From Bacillus_CJ salitolerans (GTDB lineage Bacteria > Bacillota > Bacilli > Bacillales > SA4): DNA of 64,000 nt. Of the stretch, positions 17,196 through 25,786 are shown piece by piece. Under the pieces are notes generated by a model. That model did no database searches. It was given only the letters and a program-made list of their open reading frames with translations, and was not told the origin of the DNA. Location: contig NZ_JBHUEM010000003.1 in NCBI RefSeq assembly GCF_042680805.1, positions 186,001 to 250,000 on the forward strand. The letters are read 5' to 3'. The position numbers and the translations under genes are program-made. Every line of letters begins with the position of its first letter. Positions within the stretch are counted from its first letter, which is position 1.

Positions 17196-18785
17196 ATGAA
17201 AAAAACGACTGGGATTTTATTATCGTCCATTCTTACAATGTCTTTACTTGCAGGTTGTACTGAAAAAGAGGATGTTTCAAAGGAACAAAATCAACCGCCT
17301 GAGAATTTTAATAAAACCAATTATCCAATTGTAAACGAACCCATCACGTTAAAAATGATGGGGCAAGCATCTCCTCTTCAACCAGCGTGGGGGGAAATGG
17401 GCTTCTTTAAAGAAATGAATACCCTTACAAATATTGATTTCGAATTCATTACAGCCACTTCAGATCAGTTTAAGCAGAAAAAGCAATTAGCTTTTTCTAG
17501 CTTAGAGCTACCTGATTTATTTTTCGGAGGTCAATTTACTGCAAATGAAGAAGTTGACTATGGATCACAAGGCTTGTTAATTCCATTGGAGGATTTGATT
17601 GAAAAGTATGCACCAAATTTACAAAAAGTGATGGAAAAATACCCTGATCTAAAGGCATCTATTACAGCTCCAGATGGACACATCTACACTTTGCCAGGTA
17701 TTGATAATTTAAGTCACTCCCAAGCACCATTAATCTGGATGAATGGGTATTGGCTAGAAAATCTAGGAGCCGATAGACCAGAAACAACTGAAGAATTGTA
17801 TCAATTATTTAAAGATTTTAAAGCTAAGGATGCAAATCAAAATGGTGTTGACGATGAAATTCCACTTTCGGCATCTAGTATTAAAGAGCTACGATTTAAT
17901 TTGTTACCTGCCTTTGGTATTAATCAATCAAGCGGTATCACTGAAGTAGATGGAGAGGTTAAGTTTGCATTTATTCAAGATGAATATAAGGCATATTTAC
18001 AGTTTTTAAACCGACTGTATAATGAAAAGCTGTTAGATCAACAAATATTTTCACATACTTGGGAGCAATACGTTGCGAAGGGGGCTGAAAATAAGGTTGG
18101 TGTTTTCCCAACATGGCCGATCGTAATGATAGGTTTTGCTGATGTTACGGAAGCTGCAAAATATCCTTTACTTCCTGCATTAACAAGTCCAGTTAATGAT
18201 AAGAAAATCGTCACGAAAATATCAGAAATTAAAAGAGGCCGCTTTGCTATTACAAATGAAAATGAACACCCTGAAGCAACAATGCGTTGGATTGATCATC
18301 TGTACTCAGAGGAAGGATCCATTCTTGCAAGATTAGGGGTGGAGGGGAAAAACTGGGAGTGGACGGATAGCTCAAAATCCGCTTGGAGACTATTGGCTCC
18401 AGAAGGGATGAATACGACTCAAGCAAATGCACAAGACGCCCCAGGTGCTGGTACACCAATTCCGATGGTAATTGATAATGACTTCTTCTTAAAAGAGGAT
18501 AATCCAACCATTCATAAAATTGCAGGTTGGGTAGAGGAAGAGTATTTGCCTCACGTGGAAGTTCCGTTCCCGCAAGTTTATTTAACAATGGATGAGCAGA
18601 ATACTGTAAATACTTTACGACCAGATATTGATAGCTATATCGAGCAAATGGAAGCGAAATTTGTCTCTGGTGGTGCTTCATTCGATGAGTGGGATAAATA
18701 TGTGAACACTCTTAAAGGGTTAGGTGTAGAAGAACTAGTTTCTATTCATCAAGCAGCGTATGATCGCTTTGCGGATGCAAAATAA
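17196..18785 (+). CDS. Extracellular solute-binding lipoprotein of the importer
   Basis: About 529 residues. The signal peptide ends in the lipobox LLAGC, so the mature protein would be anchored to the outer face of the membrane by Cys-21 or so. The rest is a type of large periplasmic-binding fold related to LipO/YtcQ proteins, which bind oligosaccharides. It follows the two permeases and precedes DUF624 and namZ. RBS TAGGAGAG precedes ATG 17196. A strong hairpin just after its stop may protect its mRNA 3' end, giving more binding protein than downstream products. Confidence 0.88.
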   Translation: MKKTTGILLSSILTMSLLAGCTEKEDVSKEQNQPPENFNKTNYPIVNEPITLKMMGQASPLQPAWGEMGFFKEMNTLTNIDFEFITATSDQFKQKKQLAFSSLELPDLFFGGQFTANEEVDYGSQGLLIPLEDLIEKYAPNLQKVMEKYPDLKASITAPDGHIYTLPGIDNLSHSQAPLIWMNGYWLENLGADRPETTEELYQLFKDFKAKDANQNGVDDEIPLSASSIKELRFNLLPAFGINQSSGITEVDGEVKFAFIQDEYKAYLQFLNRLYNEKLLDQQIFSHTWEQYVAKGAENKVGVFPTWPIVMIGFADVTEAAKYPLLPALTSPVNDKKIVTKISEIKRGRFAITNENEHPEATMRWIDHLYSEEGSILARLGVEGKNWEWTDSSKSAWRLLAPEGMNTTQANAQDAPGAGTPIPMVIDNDFFLKEDNPTIHKIAGWVEEEYLPHVEVPFPQVYLTMDEQNTVNTLRPDIDSYIEQMEAKFVSGGASFDEWDKYVNTLKGLGVEELVSIHQAAYDRFADAK

Positions 18786-18814
18786 AGAATCATTCATGTA
18801 ATAAAATTATATGA

Positions 18815-18844
18815 CAGCCCCAACTTATTTAAGTGTTGGGGCTG
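18815..18844 (+). terminator. Hairpin between binding protein and DUF624 gene (attenuator or mRNA-stabilising)
   Basis: CAGCCCCAAC / GTTGGGGCTG with a 10-nt loop, 30 bases after the lipoprotein stop. No T-run follows, and genes on the same strand continue, so partial termination or 3'-end protection is more likely than full termination. Confidence 0.5.
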
Positions 18845-18883
18845 ATATCCTTATTAGAAATACAATCAAAGAGGAGAACGGCA

Positions 18884-19504
18884 ATGGGAGTAGAAGGGTT
18901 GATAAGAAAATTGTATGAAGTAGCTGAATTTGTAACAAGGTTAATGTTTATAAATCTATTATGGATTCTATTTATACTAGTCGGATTCGGGATTGCTGGT
19001 TTCTTCCCTTCCACTGCAGCTATGTTTACTGTTATAAGGGAATGGCTCAATGGTAAAGAGGATACTCCTTTATTTAACATGTTTTGGGGAAACTATAAAC
19101 GATATTTTTTGCAAGCCAATTATATCGGTTTCCTCTTACTTATTCTAGGTCTTATTTTATATATTGACCTTCGTTTTTTTCAGTCCTCTGACCAACTTTT
19201 GTTCCAATTACTTTCATTTTTGTTCTTTTTTCTTCTCATTGTCTATTTTGCTACATTACTTTACATATTTCCTGTATTTGTACATTTTGACTATAAAACA
19301 ATCGATTACATTAAACATTCATTTATCATGGCGCTTGGCAGACCACTTACGACTCTTGTCATGATAATTGGTAGCATACTTATACTTATAGTACTGTACT
19401 ACTTTCATATATTAATCTTATTTATTGGCGGGGCATTCATGAGTTATGTGTTAATATGGATAGCCCAAAAATCATTTCCGTTAGATAATAGCACGGAAAA
19501 CTAA
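18884..19504 (+). CDS. DUF624 (YesL-like) membrane protein
   Basis: About 206 residues with five or six hydrophobic helices. The conserved start LYEVAEFVTRLMFINLLWILF and GFFPSTAAMFTV mark DUF624. Family members are often encoded with LplB/LplC/LipO-type ABC importers, but their function is not established. A paralogue at 36595 accompanies the xylo-oligosaccharide system in this window and shares GFFPST. ATG 18884 is chosen for GAGGAG 7 nt upstream; an earlier TTG lies within the preceding hairpin. Confidence 0.85.
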   Translation: MGVEGLIRKLYEVAEFVTRLMFINLLWILFILVGFGIAGFFPSTAAMFTVIREWLNGKEDTPLFNMFWGNYKRYFLQANYIGFLLLILGLILYIDLRFFQSSDQLLFQLLSFLFFFLLIVYFATLLYIFPVFVHFDYKTIDYIKHSFIMALGRPLTTLVMIIGSILILIVLYYFHILILFIGGAFMSYVLIWIAQKSFPLDNSTEN

Positions 19505-19555
19505 CTATACTATTTTTCAATCCTACTTGATTTATATAGAAGGGGTGGTGACGTA

Positions 19556-20701
19556 ATGAGACTTGGAATCGATTTATTTTTAACCAAACATTATAAGCCT
19601 TTTATAGGAAAGAAGATTGGTTTAGTAACGAATTTAACAGGGGTAAATGAGAGTTTAGTCCCTACCATTGATCTATTTCATGAACATCCCGAAATTGACC
19701 TAGTGGCATTATATGGACCAGAGCATGGAATTCGCGGGGATGCCAATGAGGGCGAAAAAGTAGAATCCTCTATTGATCCGTATACGGGGTTACCTGTTTA
19801 TAGCTTATATGGAAATTCAAAAAAACCAAGTGAAGCTATGCTACAACATGTGGATGTTATCGTATTTGATCTACAGGATATTGGTTCTCGCTACTATACC
19901 TTTATTTATACAATGGCATATGTGATGGAAGCTTGTGCTGAATTTGGAAAAACATTTGTGGTGTTAGATCGACCTAATCCTATTTCCGGCAATCACGTAG
20001 AGGGAAATTTGTTGAAAGAATCGTTTCGCTCCTTTGTAGGTCTTTATCCGATTCCGAATCGACATGGAATGACTGTTGGAGAGTTGGCTCTATTTTTTAA
20101 GCATGAAATGGGTATAAATTGTGAAGTAATTGTTGTAGAAATGGAGGACTGGAGCCGTGATATGTATTATGATCAAACAGGCTTGTATTGGGTTCCTCCT
20201 TCTCCGAATACAACGGGAATGGATATGTGTATTTTATATCCTGGCACTTGCTTAGTAGAAGGAACCAATTTATCAGAAGGTAGAGGTACAACAAAACCAT
20301 TTGAGTACATTGGGGCACCTTTTATCGATGGATATAAGCTAGCTAGACGATTAAATACCGTTACTATAAATGGAGTAATTGCACGACCTACCTCCTTTAA
20401 ACCAGTCTATCAAAAATATAAGGATCAAGTATGTGCAGGGGTACAGCTTCATGTCGTGAAACGAGATGAGGTCGATTCGTTAAGAACAGGGCTTCTCCTT
20501 TTAGAAACAATAGCAGAGATGTATCCGAACGAGTTTGAGTTTGTCCAACATGGTGACAGATATTTTTTTGATTTACTAGCAGGAACAGATGAACTTAGAA
20601 AAGACATTTTGCAAGGAAGAACTGACGAATTCTTGAACACCTGTGATCAAGATGTTGAATTCTTTCAAAAGCAGAAAAAATCGTATTTACTATATAGGTA
20701 G
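19556..20701 (+). CDS. namZ: Exo-beta-N-acetylmuramidase NamZ-like (DUF1343, GH171)
   Basis: 381 residues covering the whole DUF1343 domain. Recognisable family stretches are GLVTNLTGVN near 22, YGPEHGIRGD near 57, FDLQDIGSRYYTF near 104, and VPPSPNTTGMD plus EGTNLSEGRGTT in the second half. NamZ (YbbC) of Bacillus subtilis removes terminal MurNAc from peptidoglycan chains and cooperates with NagZ and AmiE. This version begins MRLGIDLFLTKHYK with no signal peptide, so it should cleave imported MurNAc-GlcNAc in the cytoplasm. RBS AAGGGGTGG precedes ATG. The GNAT gene follows after 20 bases. Confidence 0.88.
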   Translation: MRLGIDLFLTKHYKPFIGKKIGLVTNLTGVNESLVPTIDLFHEHPEIDLVALYGPEHGIRGDANEGEKVESSIDPYTGLPVYSLYGNSKKPSEAMLQHVDVIVFDLQDIGSRYYTFIYTMAYVMEACAEFGKTFVVLDRPNPISGNHVEGNLLKESFRSFVGLYPIPNRHGMTVGELALFFKHEMGINCEVIVVEMEDWSRDMYYDQTGLYWVPPSPNTTGMDMCILYPGTCLVEGTNLSEGRGTTKPFEYIGAPFIDGYKLARRLNTVTINGVIARPTSFKPVYQKYKDQVCAGVQLHVVKRDEVDSLRTGLLLLETIAEMYPNEFEFVQHGDRYFFDLLAGTDELRKDILQGRTDEFLNTCDQDVEFFQKQKKSYLLYR

Positions 20702-20721
20702 AAATGGAGAGGTGTTGTAGG

Positions 20722-21669
20722 ATGATCGCATATCGAACGTATCAATCAGGGGATGAAAAGAAACTTGTCGCACTTTGGAATGAATGTTTACCAAATGATC
20801 CCATCACTTCAAAAAGGTTTCGAAACTTAGTTTTATTAGATGCAAACTTTGACCCTATGGGGTTACGTTTAGCCTATGAAGATGACATGCTAGTAGGGTG
20901 TGTATATAGCGTAAGACGACTATTACCAATGTTTGGAACTGAATTAGAGACTGAAAACGGCTGGATACCTTTCTTTTTTGTTCATCCAACGTATCAAAAG
21001 GCTGGTATTGGTAGCCAATTAATCTGTGAAGCTATTGAATTTTTACGAGAACAAGGTAGGGCTAATGTATTCTTTGCTTCTTATGCTCCTAATTATATCC
21101 TACCTGGTATTGATGAACATACGTATCCAGAAGCGTATGCTTTTTTGCAAAAGCACGGCTTTCAAACGCTGTATTCACCCGTTGCAATGGATCGAAATAT
21201 AGTTGGATTCAACATTCCACAGTCTGTGAAAGAACTGAAGAAGCAGAGACTAGAAGAGGGCTATACGTTTGAAATGGCAATGGATAAGGATCTTTATGAA
21301 GTCATTCAATTCGCCAATGTCACATTTAATCCTGATTGGGGCAGAGCGATTCGGGAAGGTATACTACAAGGTCTTCCTTTAGAAAGGATATTAGTAGCAA
21401 GGGAAAAGGATAAGGTAGTAGGTTTTTGTATATACGGTGGGTATGAAGGAGTCCCTGATCGATTTGGACCATTTGGAGTGGATCCAGGTCAACAAGGAAA
21501 AGGATTGGGGAAAATCCTTCTTAACGAATGCTTGCATCATATGAGAGCAGAAGGATTACATGGTGCTTGGTTTTTATGGACAGGTGAGAAGACTTCCGCT
21601 GGGTATTTGTATCAAAAAACAGGTTTTGAAATTACAAGAAAATTCCATGTTATGAAAAAAAGTATATAA
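20722..21669 (+). CDS. Double-domain GNAT N-acetyltransferase, second copy
   Basis: About 315 residues with two GNAT domains. Acetyl-CoA loops are YQKAGIGSQLI near 92 and QQGKGLGKILLNE near 254. It matches the architecture of the protein at 6352. Both flank the murein-salvage genes, so they may acetylate related products. ATG 20722 is preferred for GGAGAGG 8 nt upstream; an in-frame ATG at 20704 lacks a ribosome site. The substrate is unknown. Confidence 0.8.
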   Translation: MIAYRTYQSGDEKKLVALWNECLPNDPITSKRFRNLVLLDANFDPMGLRLAYEDDMLVGCVYSVRRLLPMFGTELETENGWIPFFFVHPTYQKAGIGSQLICEAIEFLREQGRANVFFASYAPNYILPGIDEHTYPEAYAFLQKHGFQTLYSPVAMDRNIVGFNIPQSVKELKKQRLEEGYTFEMAMDKDLYEVIQFANVTFNPDWGRAIREGILQGLPLERILVAREKDKVVGFCIYGGYEGVPDRFGPFGVDPGQQGKGLGKILLNECLHHMRAEGLHGAWFLWTGEKTSAGYLYQKTGFEITRKFHVMKKSI

Positions 21670-21693
21670 ACTTGTATGGTTAGTATACAAGTT
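21669..21693. other. Hairpin AACTTGTAT/ATACAAGTT after the second GNAT gene
   Basis: A 9-bp perfect inverted repeat with a 7-nt loop overlaps the GNAT stop codon. It lacks a T-run, so it is either a weak terminator or an operator ahead of murR. Confidence 0.4.
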
Positions 21694-21795
21694 CATTTCA
21701 GTACCACTAGCCTTAAAATGAATCAATTGTTATAAAAATGAAAATCCTGTATGATTTTAGTAACTATATATAGCAAATAGAAAGATGTGGTGCTC

Positions 21796-22674
21796 ATGTC
21801 AGTCATGAATGGTGGACTTATCATGCTCTCGGAAATGCTTTCGAAGCTTCCACCCTCTGAAAGTAAAATCGCTTCATATATCCTCCAACATCCCCAAGAG
21901 GCCATTTCCCTAACTGCAAATGAATTAGGGAGGCGGAGTAATACGAGTGGAGCAGCGGTCATAAGACTATGTAAATCATTAGACTTAAAAAGTTTTCAAG
22001 ATTTAAAGCTTCGGATTGCTGGTGATTTACATAAAACAGAGGAACACGGGTTTAGAGACATTGAACCAAAGGAATCCATTAGTTCTATAATCGAAAAAAT
22101 GACGAATAATAGTATTCATACGATTCGCGAAACGTCAGAGCTTTTAAGTAATGATGAGTTGACTAAAGCAGTAAATGCTATACAACGAGCAAAGACGATA
22201 CACTTTTTTGGTGTTGGAGCTTCAAATATCATCGCCAAGGATGCCCAGCAAAAGTTTCTCCGAATCAATAAATATGCCAATGCGTTCTCTGATTTACATT
22301 TGGCTGCGACTGCTATTGCAAATACTGGCAGTGATGACGTTGTTGTTGGGATTTCCTTTTCAGGGCAAACACAAGAAGTAGCCAAACTACTTGAACTTGC
22401 AAAGCATAAAGGTGCTGTTACGATTAGCCTAACGAAATATGGATCATCCATTGTTTCTAACCAGGCTGATTATCGCCTATATACTTCTGCAACAAAGGAG
22501 CCTACCTTCCGAAGTGGTGCAACGTCTTCAAGGATTGCACAATTACACGTCATCGATATTTTATTTATGTGTGTAGCCTCACAAGAGTATGAAGAGACTG
22601 TAAAGCATTTGGACGAGACTAGGGAAGCAATCGATTTTATAGCGAAAAATCACAATTCACGAACTAAAGGATGA
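21796..22674 (+). CDS. murR: RpiR-family regulator, MurR-like
   Basis: About 292 residues. The N-terminal RpiR-type helix-turn-helix (residues about 5-75; LPPSESKIASYIL, then NTSGAAVIRLCKSL) is followed by an SIS sugar-phosphate domain (about 120-270; FFGVGASNIIAKDAQ, GISFSGQTQEVAKL). In Bacillus subtilis MurR (YbbH) lies in the same gene group; MurNAc-6-phosphate is the natural effector. It probably controls both salvage operons through the TGAAAT-N3-ATTTCA palindromes. The start is uncertain: in-frame GTG 21787/21790 and ATG 21796 all lack a clear ribosome site. A strong terminator follows. Confidence 0.85.
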   Translation: MSVMNGGLIMLSEMLSKLPPSESKIASYILQHPQEAISLTANELGRRSNTSGAAVIRLCKSLDLKSFQDLKLRIAGDLHKTEEHGFRDIEPKESISSIIEKMTNNSIHTIRETSELLSNDELTKAVNAIQRAKTIHFFGVGASNIIAKDAQQKFLRINKYANAFSDLHLAATAIANTGSDDVVVGISFSGQTQEVAKLLELAKHKGAVTISLTKYGSSIVSNQADYRLYTSATKEPTFRSGATSSRIAQLHVIDILFMCVASQEYEETVKHLDETREAIDFIAKNHNSRTKG

Positions 22675-22680
22675 TACGTA

Positions 22681-22726
22681 AAAAATCCACCGCTCCCATT
22701 GTATGAAGGAGCGGTGGATTTTTTTA
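22681..22726 (+). terminator. Strong intrinsic terminator after murR
   Basis: AATCCACCGCTCC / GGAGCGGTGGATT with a 10-nt loop and seven T. It ends the murein-salvage locus. The IS605-like element starts directly after the T-run, which supplies its TTTTTAT flank. Confidence 0.92.
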
Positions 22727-22727
22727 T

Positions 22728-22923
22728 CCCGCTCCAACTGGCGCTAAGACCCCCCACTTCAAAACTTTAGATGAAATCGAGAAGTTTAAGTGGGGGATAA
22801 GCGCCAGTAAGAACCCGATAATATGAACACATCCTGTGGCAACGTCTGTGTGACCCACATCATGCGGGCCTCATCTAACAATCAGTGAGGGATGAGGAAA
22901 CCCTCCACTGATTGAAGTTTCAC
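22728..22923 (+). mobile_element. Transposase-less IS200/IS605-like element, copy 2, with omega-RNA-like segment
   Basis: The same ends as copy 1 (CCCGCTCCAACTGGCGC after TTTTTAT; TTGAAGTTTCAC at the right, followed by TTTAT). The left hairpin arms are complete here: ACTGGCGCT...AGCGCCAGT around CCCCCACTT/AAGTGGGGG. Between the hairpins it keeps about 50 extra bases (22820-22880) with CATCCTGTGGCAACGTC and CACATCATGCGGGCCTC, which resemble the 3' part of IS605-family tnpB transcripts from which omega-RNAs are processed. No tnpA or tnpB is present. Confidence 0.65.
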
Positions 22924-22993
22924 TTTATTATCTTTATTTTGAGGAGGTACGATATTGGTGACGGTAAAATGGGTTCATGTGAATGAGTGCTGG

Positions 22994-24172
22994 TCACTTC
23001 GACTCATTCAATTCCTCAAATAATGTACTTATGAGAAACGTATCAATAACATATGCTGATACGCCTAAAGCAGAAGAGTAGATGGATAGTTCAGAGAAAC
23101 TAATATCTAAATCCTCAAGGCTATGCGTTAGCGTATGGTTATTAATAAAGTGGCGAAGCGGATGATATAATAAGTCTTTTGCCATCGCGAGACGGTTACC
23201 AATAATAATTTGCTGAGGATTGAAGGTATTCACGATATTATTAACGCCAATACCAAGATATTTTCCTATCGTATCAAAGACATTTTTAATACCCTTGTCA
23301 GTTCTAGCAAGCTCAATTAAATCTTCAAGTGAGAGGTCCTTTTTGGAATTTAGGTGAAGCTTTGCAGCCTTTATTAAGGCTTGTTCTGATGCATATAACT
23401 CAAAGCAACCTCTACTTCCACAGCTACAAGCTGTTCCATTTTCTTCGACAATCATGTGGCCCATTTCTCCTGCGAGTCCGCTCGAACCACGGTATAGCTC
23501 ATTGTGTAAGATGAAACCTACCCCAATCCCAATCCCAGCACTAATGTAGATAAGATTCTCATATCTCTTTCCTGCTCCAAATTGCTTTTCTGCATACGCT
23601 CCTGCATTGGCTTCATTTTCAACGATTATAGGAAGATTAAATTCTTTCTCTAACTCATCTTTAATGCTTATATTTTTCCAACCTAAATTTGGTGCAAGTA
23701 ATATTTGACCGTCTTTGTTCACAATGCCAGGAACACCGATTCCAATTCCAATAACACCATATGGACTGTTTGGTGCTGATTGGAGTAGAAGGTGGACCAT
23801 TTCCTTTACGAGCTTCACTGAATGATTAAATTCTACATCTTTTAACCAAGTTTTTTGTTCTTCGATGATTTCCCCATTTAAATTTGTAAGTACTCCGAGG
23901 ATATAATTGACACCAAGATCAATTCCAATTGTAAAACCAGCATGCTCGTTGAACAATAACATCACGGGGCGTCTGCCACCACTAGATTCACCTGGACCAA
24001 TTTCGTAACAAAGATGAGCTTCTAGCAATTCATTGATAAGAGAGGACACCGTTCCTTTTGTTAACCCTAATTTACTAGCAATCTCTGCACGAGAAATAGG
24101 TGCATCATTCTTAATGATGGTTAATATTTGTTGTTTATTATTTGCTTTTCCAACTTGTTGATCCCATTTCAT
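22994..24172 (-). CDS. xylR: Xylose operon repressor (ROK family)
   Basis: 392 residues. The N-terminal winged helix (about 10-65; PISRAEIASKLGLTKGTVSSL) is followed by a ROK domain with GIDLGVNYILGVL near 85, the EMGHM segment near 240, and the ROK zinc site CSCGSRGCFE near 253. It is divergent from xylA, with a perfect xyl operator in the gap, so it should repress xylA and itself until xylose binds. The ATG is preceded by TTAAGGGG on the minus strand. Its length and arrangement match Bacillus XylR. Confidence 0.93.
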   Translation of the reverse strand: MKWDQQVGKANNKQQILTIIKNDAPISRAEIASKLGLTKGTVSSLINELLEAHLCYEIGPGESSGGRRPVMLLFNEHAGFTIGIDLGVNYILGVLTNLNGEIIEEQKTWLKDVEFNHSVKLVKEMVHLLLQSAPNSPYGVIGIGIGVPGIVNKDGQILLAPNLGWKNISIKDELEKEFNLPIIVENEANAGAYAEKQFGAGKRYENLIYISAGIGIGVGFILHNELYRGSSGLAGEMGHMIVEENGTACSCGSRGCFELYASEQALIKAAKLHLNSKKDLSLEDLIELARTDKGIKNVFDTIGKYLGIGVNNIVNTFNPQQIIIGNRLAMAKDLLYHPLRHFINNHTLTHSLEDLDISFSELSIYSSALGVSAYVIDTFLISTLFEELNESK

Positions 24173-24248
24173 ATCATAAGCCCCTTAACTATAAGAAAAA
24201 ATATAATCGTTCTTTTCTTTTATACCACAAAATTAAAGATTTTAAAAA

Positions 24249-24275
24249 CTTAGTTTGTTCACTCGACAAACTAAG
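24249..24275. promoter_or_regulatory. xyl operator (XylR binding site)
   Basis: CTTAGTTTGT-N7-ACAAACTAAG, a perfect inverted repeat with 10-bp arms, very close to the known Bacillus xyl operator core (AGTTTGTTnnnnnaACAAACT). It lies between divergent xylR and xylA. Confidence 0.9.
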
Positions 24276-24300
24276 TTTGCGTTGTTATAATTCAATGTAA

Positions 24301-24314
24301 TGGAACCGATTTCA
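24301..24314. promoter_or_regulatory. cre-like site upstream of xylA
   Basis: TGGAACCGATTTCA agrees with the consensus TGWAARCGNTWNCW at 12 of 14 positions and lies 23 bp before the xylA start. CcpA repression by better sugars is implied. Confidence 0.65.
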
Positions 24315-24336
24315 AAAACGTATTCTAGGGGGTTTT

Positions 24337-25662
24337 ATGATGAGTTATTTCAGTAATGTCAAACAAGTAACGTATGAAGGCCCAAATTCTACAAATCCAT
24401 TTTCATTTAAATATTACAATCCTGATGAATTAATTAATGGAGAGAAGATGGAGGAACTATTCCGATTTGCTGTTTCATATTGGCACACCTTTACTGGAGA
24501 AGGAACAGATCCGTTTGGACAAAGTACGATGGTAAGGCCATACAATAAATTTTCCGGTATGGATTTGGCGAAAGCACGTGTAGAGGCTTCTTTCGAATTT
24601 TTTGAGAAGATGAATGTACCCTACTTCTGCTTTCATGATTCTGATATAGCTCCAGAGTCTAATAGTTTAAGAGAAACCTTCCAAAATGTAGATGAAATCG
24701 TCGGAATCATAAAAGAGAACTTAAAAACGAGTAAAACGAAATTGCTTTGGAATACGGCTAATATGTTTTCTCATCCTAGATGGCTAAACGGAGCAGCAAC
24801 ATCACCAAATGCAGAAGTATTTGCTTACGCTGCCGCTAAGGTGAAGAAGGGACTAGAGATTGGGAAAGAATTAGGGGCTCAAAATTATGTATTCTGGGGT
24901 GGACGTGAGGGATACGAAACCTTACTTAATACAGATATGAAGCTTGAACTTGATAATCTAGCTCGATTTTTTCATATGGCTGTTGATTATGCAAAGGAAA
25001 TTGGCTTTGATGGTCAATTTCTAATCGAACCAAAGCCAAAAGAACCAACGAAGCATCAGTATGACTTTGATGTGGCAACAGGTCTCTCTTTCTTACAAAA
25101 CTACGGGTTAAAGGATTACTTCAAGTTTAATATTGAGGCTAACCATGCAACGCTGGCAGGTCATACATTTGAACATGAATTACGCGTAGCTCGTATTCAC
25201 GGTATGCTAGGCTCGGTTGATGCAAATCAAGGTGATACTTTATTAGGATGGGATACAGATGAATTCCCAACAGATTTGTATTCTACCACATTAGCGATGT
25301 ATGAGATTTTAAAAAATGATGGTCTCGGTCGAGGTGGATTAAACTTTGATGCTAAAGTTAGAAGAGGTTCTTTTGATCCAGAGGATCTGTTTTTAGCTCA
25401 CATTGCCGGTATGGATAGTTTTGCAGTCGGTGCGAAAGTTGCACAAAGATTAATAGATGATAAGGTATTTGATCACTTTATCGAAGATCGTTATAGCAGT
25501 TATAAAGAAGGTATTGGACTTGATATTATGGAAGGAAAGACAAACTTCCATCAATTAGAACAATATGCCCTTGGAATTGATAAGATTGAAAATAAGTCAG
25601 GTAGACAAGAAAACTTAAAGGCTATTCTAAATAAATACTTAATAGATGCTTATCGCGGATAA
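24337..25662 (+). CDS. xylA: Xylose isomerase
   Basis: 441 residues, class II length. Signature segments: YWHTFTGEGTDPFG near 50 (catalytic His region), FCFHDSD near 100, VFWGGREGYETL near 185, EPKPKEPTKHQYDFD near 232 with metal-binding Glu and Lys, and NIEANHATLAGHTFEHE near 267. It converts D-xylose to D-xylulose in the cytoplasm with divalent metal. ATG codons at 24337 and 24340 are alternative starts behind AGGGGG. A terminator-like hairpin separates it from xylB. Confidence 0.97.
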   Translation: MMSYFSNVKQVTYEGPNSTNPFSFKYYNPDELINGEKMEELFRFAVSYWHTFTGEGTDPFGQSTMVRPYNKFSGMDLAKARVEASFEFFEKMNVPYFCFHDSDIAPESNSLRETFQNVDEIVGIIKENLKTSKTKLLWNTANMFSHPRWLNGAATSPNAEVFAYAAAKVKKGLEIGKELGAQNYVFWGGREGYETLLNTDMKLELDNLARFFHMAVDYAKEIGFDGQFLIEPKPKEPTKHQYDFDVATGLSFLQNYGLKDYFKFNIEANHATLAGHTFEHELRVARIHGMLGSVDANQGDTLLGWDTDEFPTDLYSTTLAMYEILKNDGLGRGGLNFDAKVRRGSFDPEDLFLAHIAGMDSFAVGAKVAQRLIDDKVFDHFIEDRYSSYKEGIGLDIMEGKTNFHQLEQYALGIDKIENKSGRQENLKAILNKYLIDAYRG

Positions 25663-25669
25663 TAACGTT

Positions 25670-25704
25670 AATGCTGGACTACATAAAAGTGATCCAGCAT
25701 TTTT
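25670..25704 (+). terminator. Terminator or attenuator between xylA and xylB
   Basis: AATGCTGGA / TCCAGCATT with a 14-nt loop and five T, just after xylA. Since xylB follows on the same strand with no clear separate operator, it may lower xylB expression relative to xylA. Confidence 0.75.
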
Positions 25705-25786
25705 CCTAGAATGATAGACTTTCAGATATACGTTCCGTGAAGAACTGTGGACAACATCTTTTCAAACAATGATAAGGGGTGTGGGT

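Noticed and set aside
18833..18883. Longer N-terminus of the DUF624 protein from TTG 18833
   Set aside because: It starts inside the arm of a stable hairpin and lacks a ribosome site; GAGGAG fits ATG 18884.
21669..21693. Hairpin after the second GNAT gene as a definite terminator
   Set aside because: No T-run follows; kept only as a hairpin of uncertain role.
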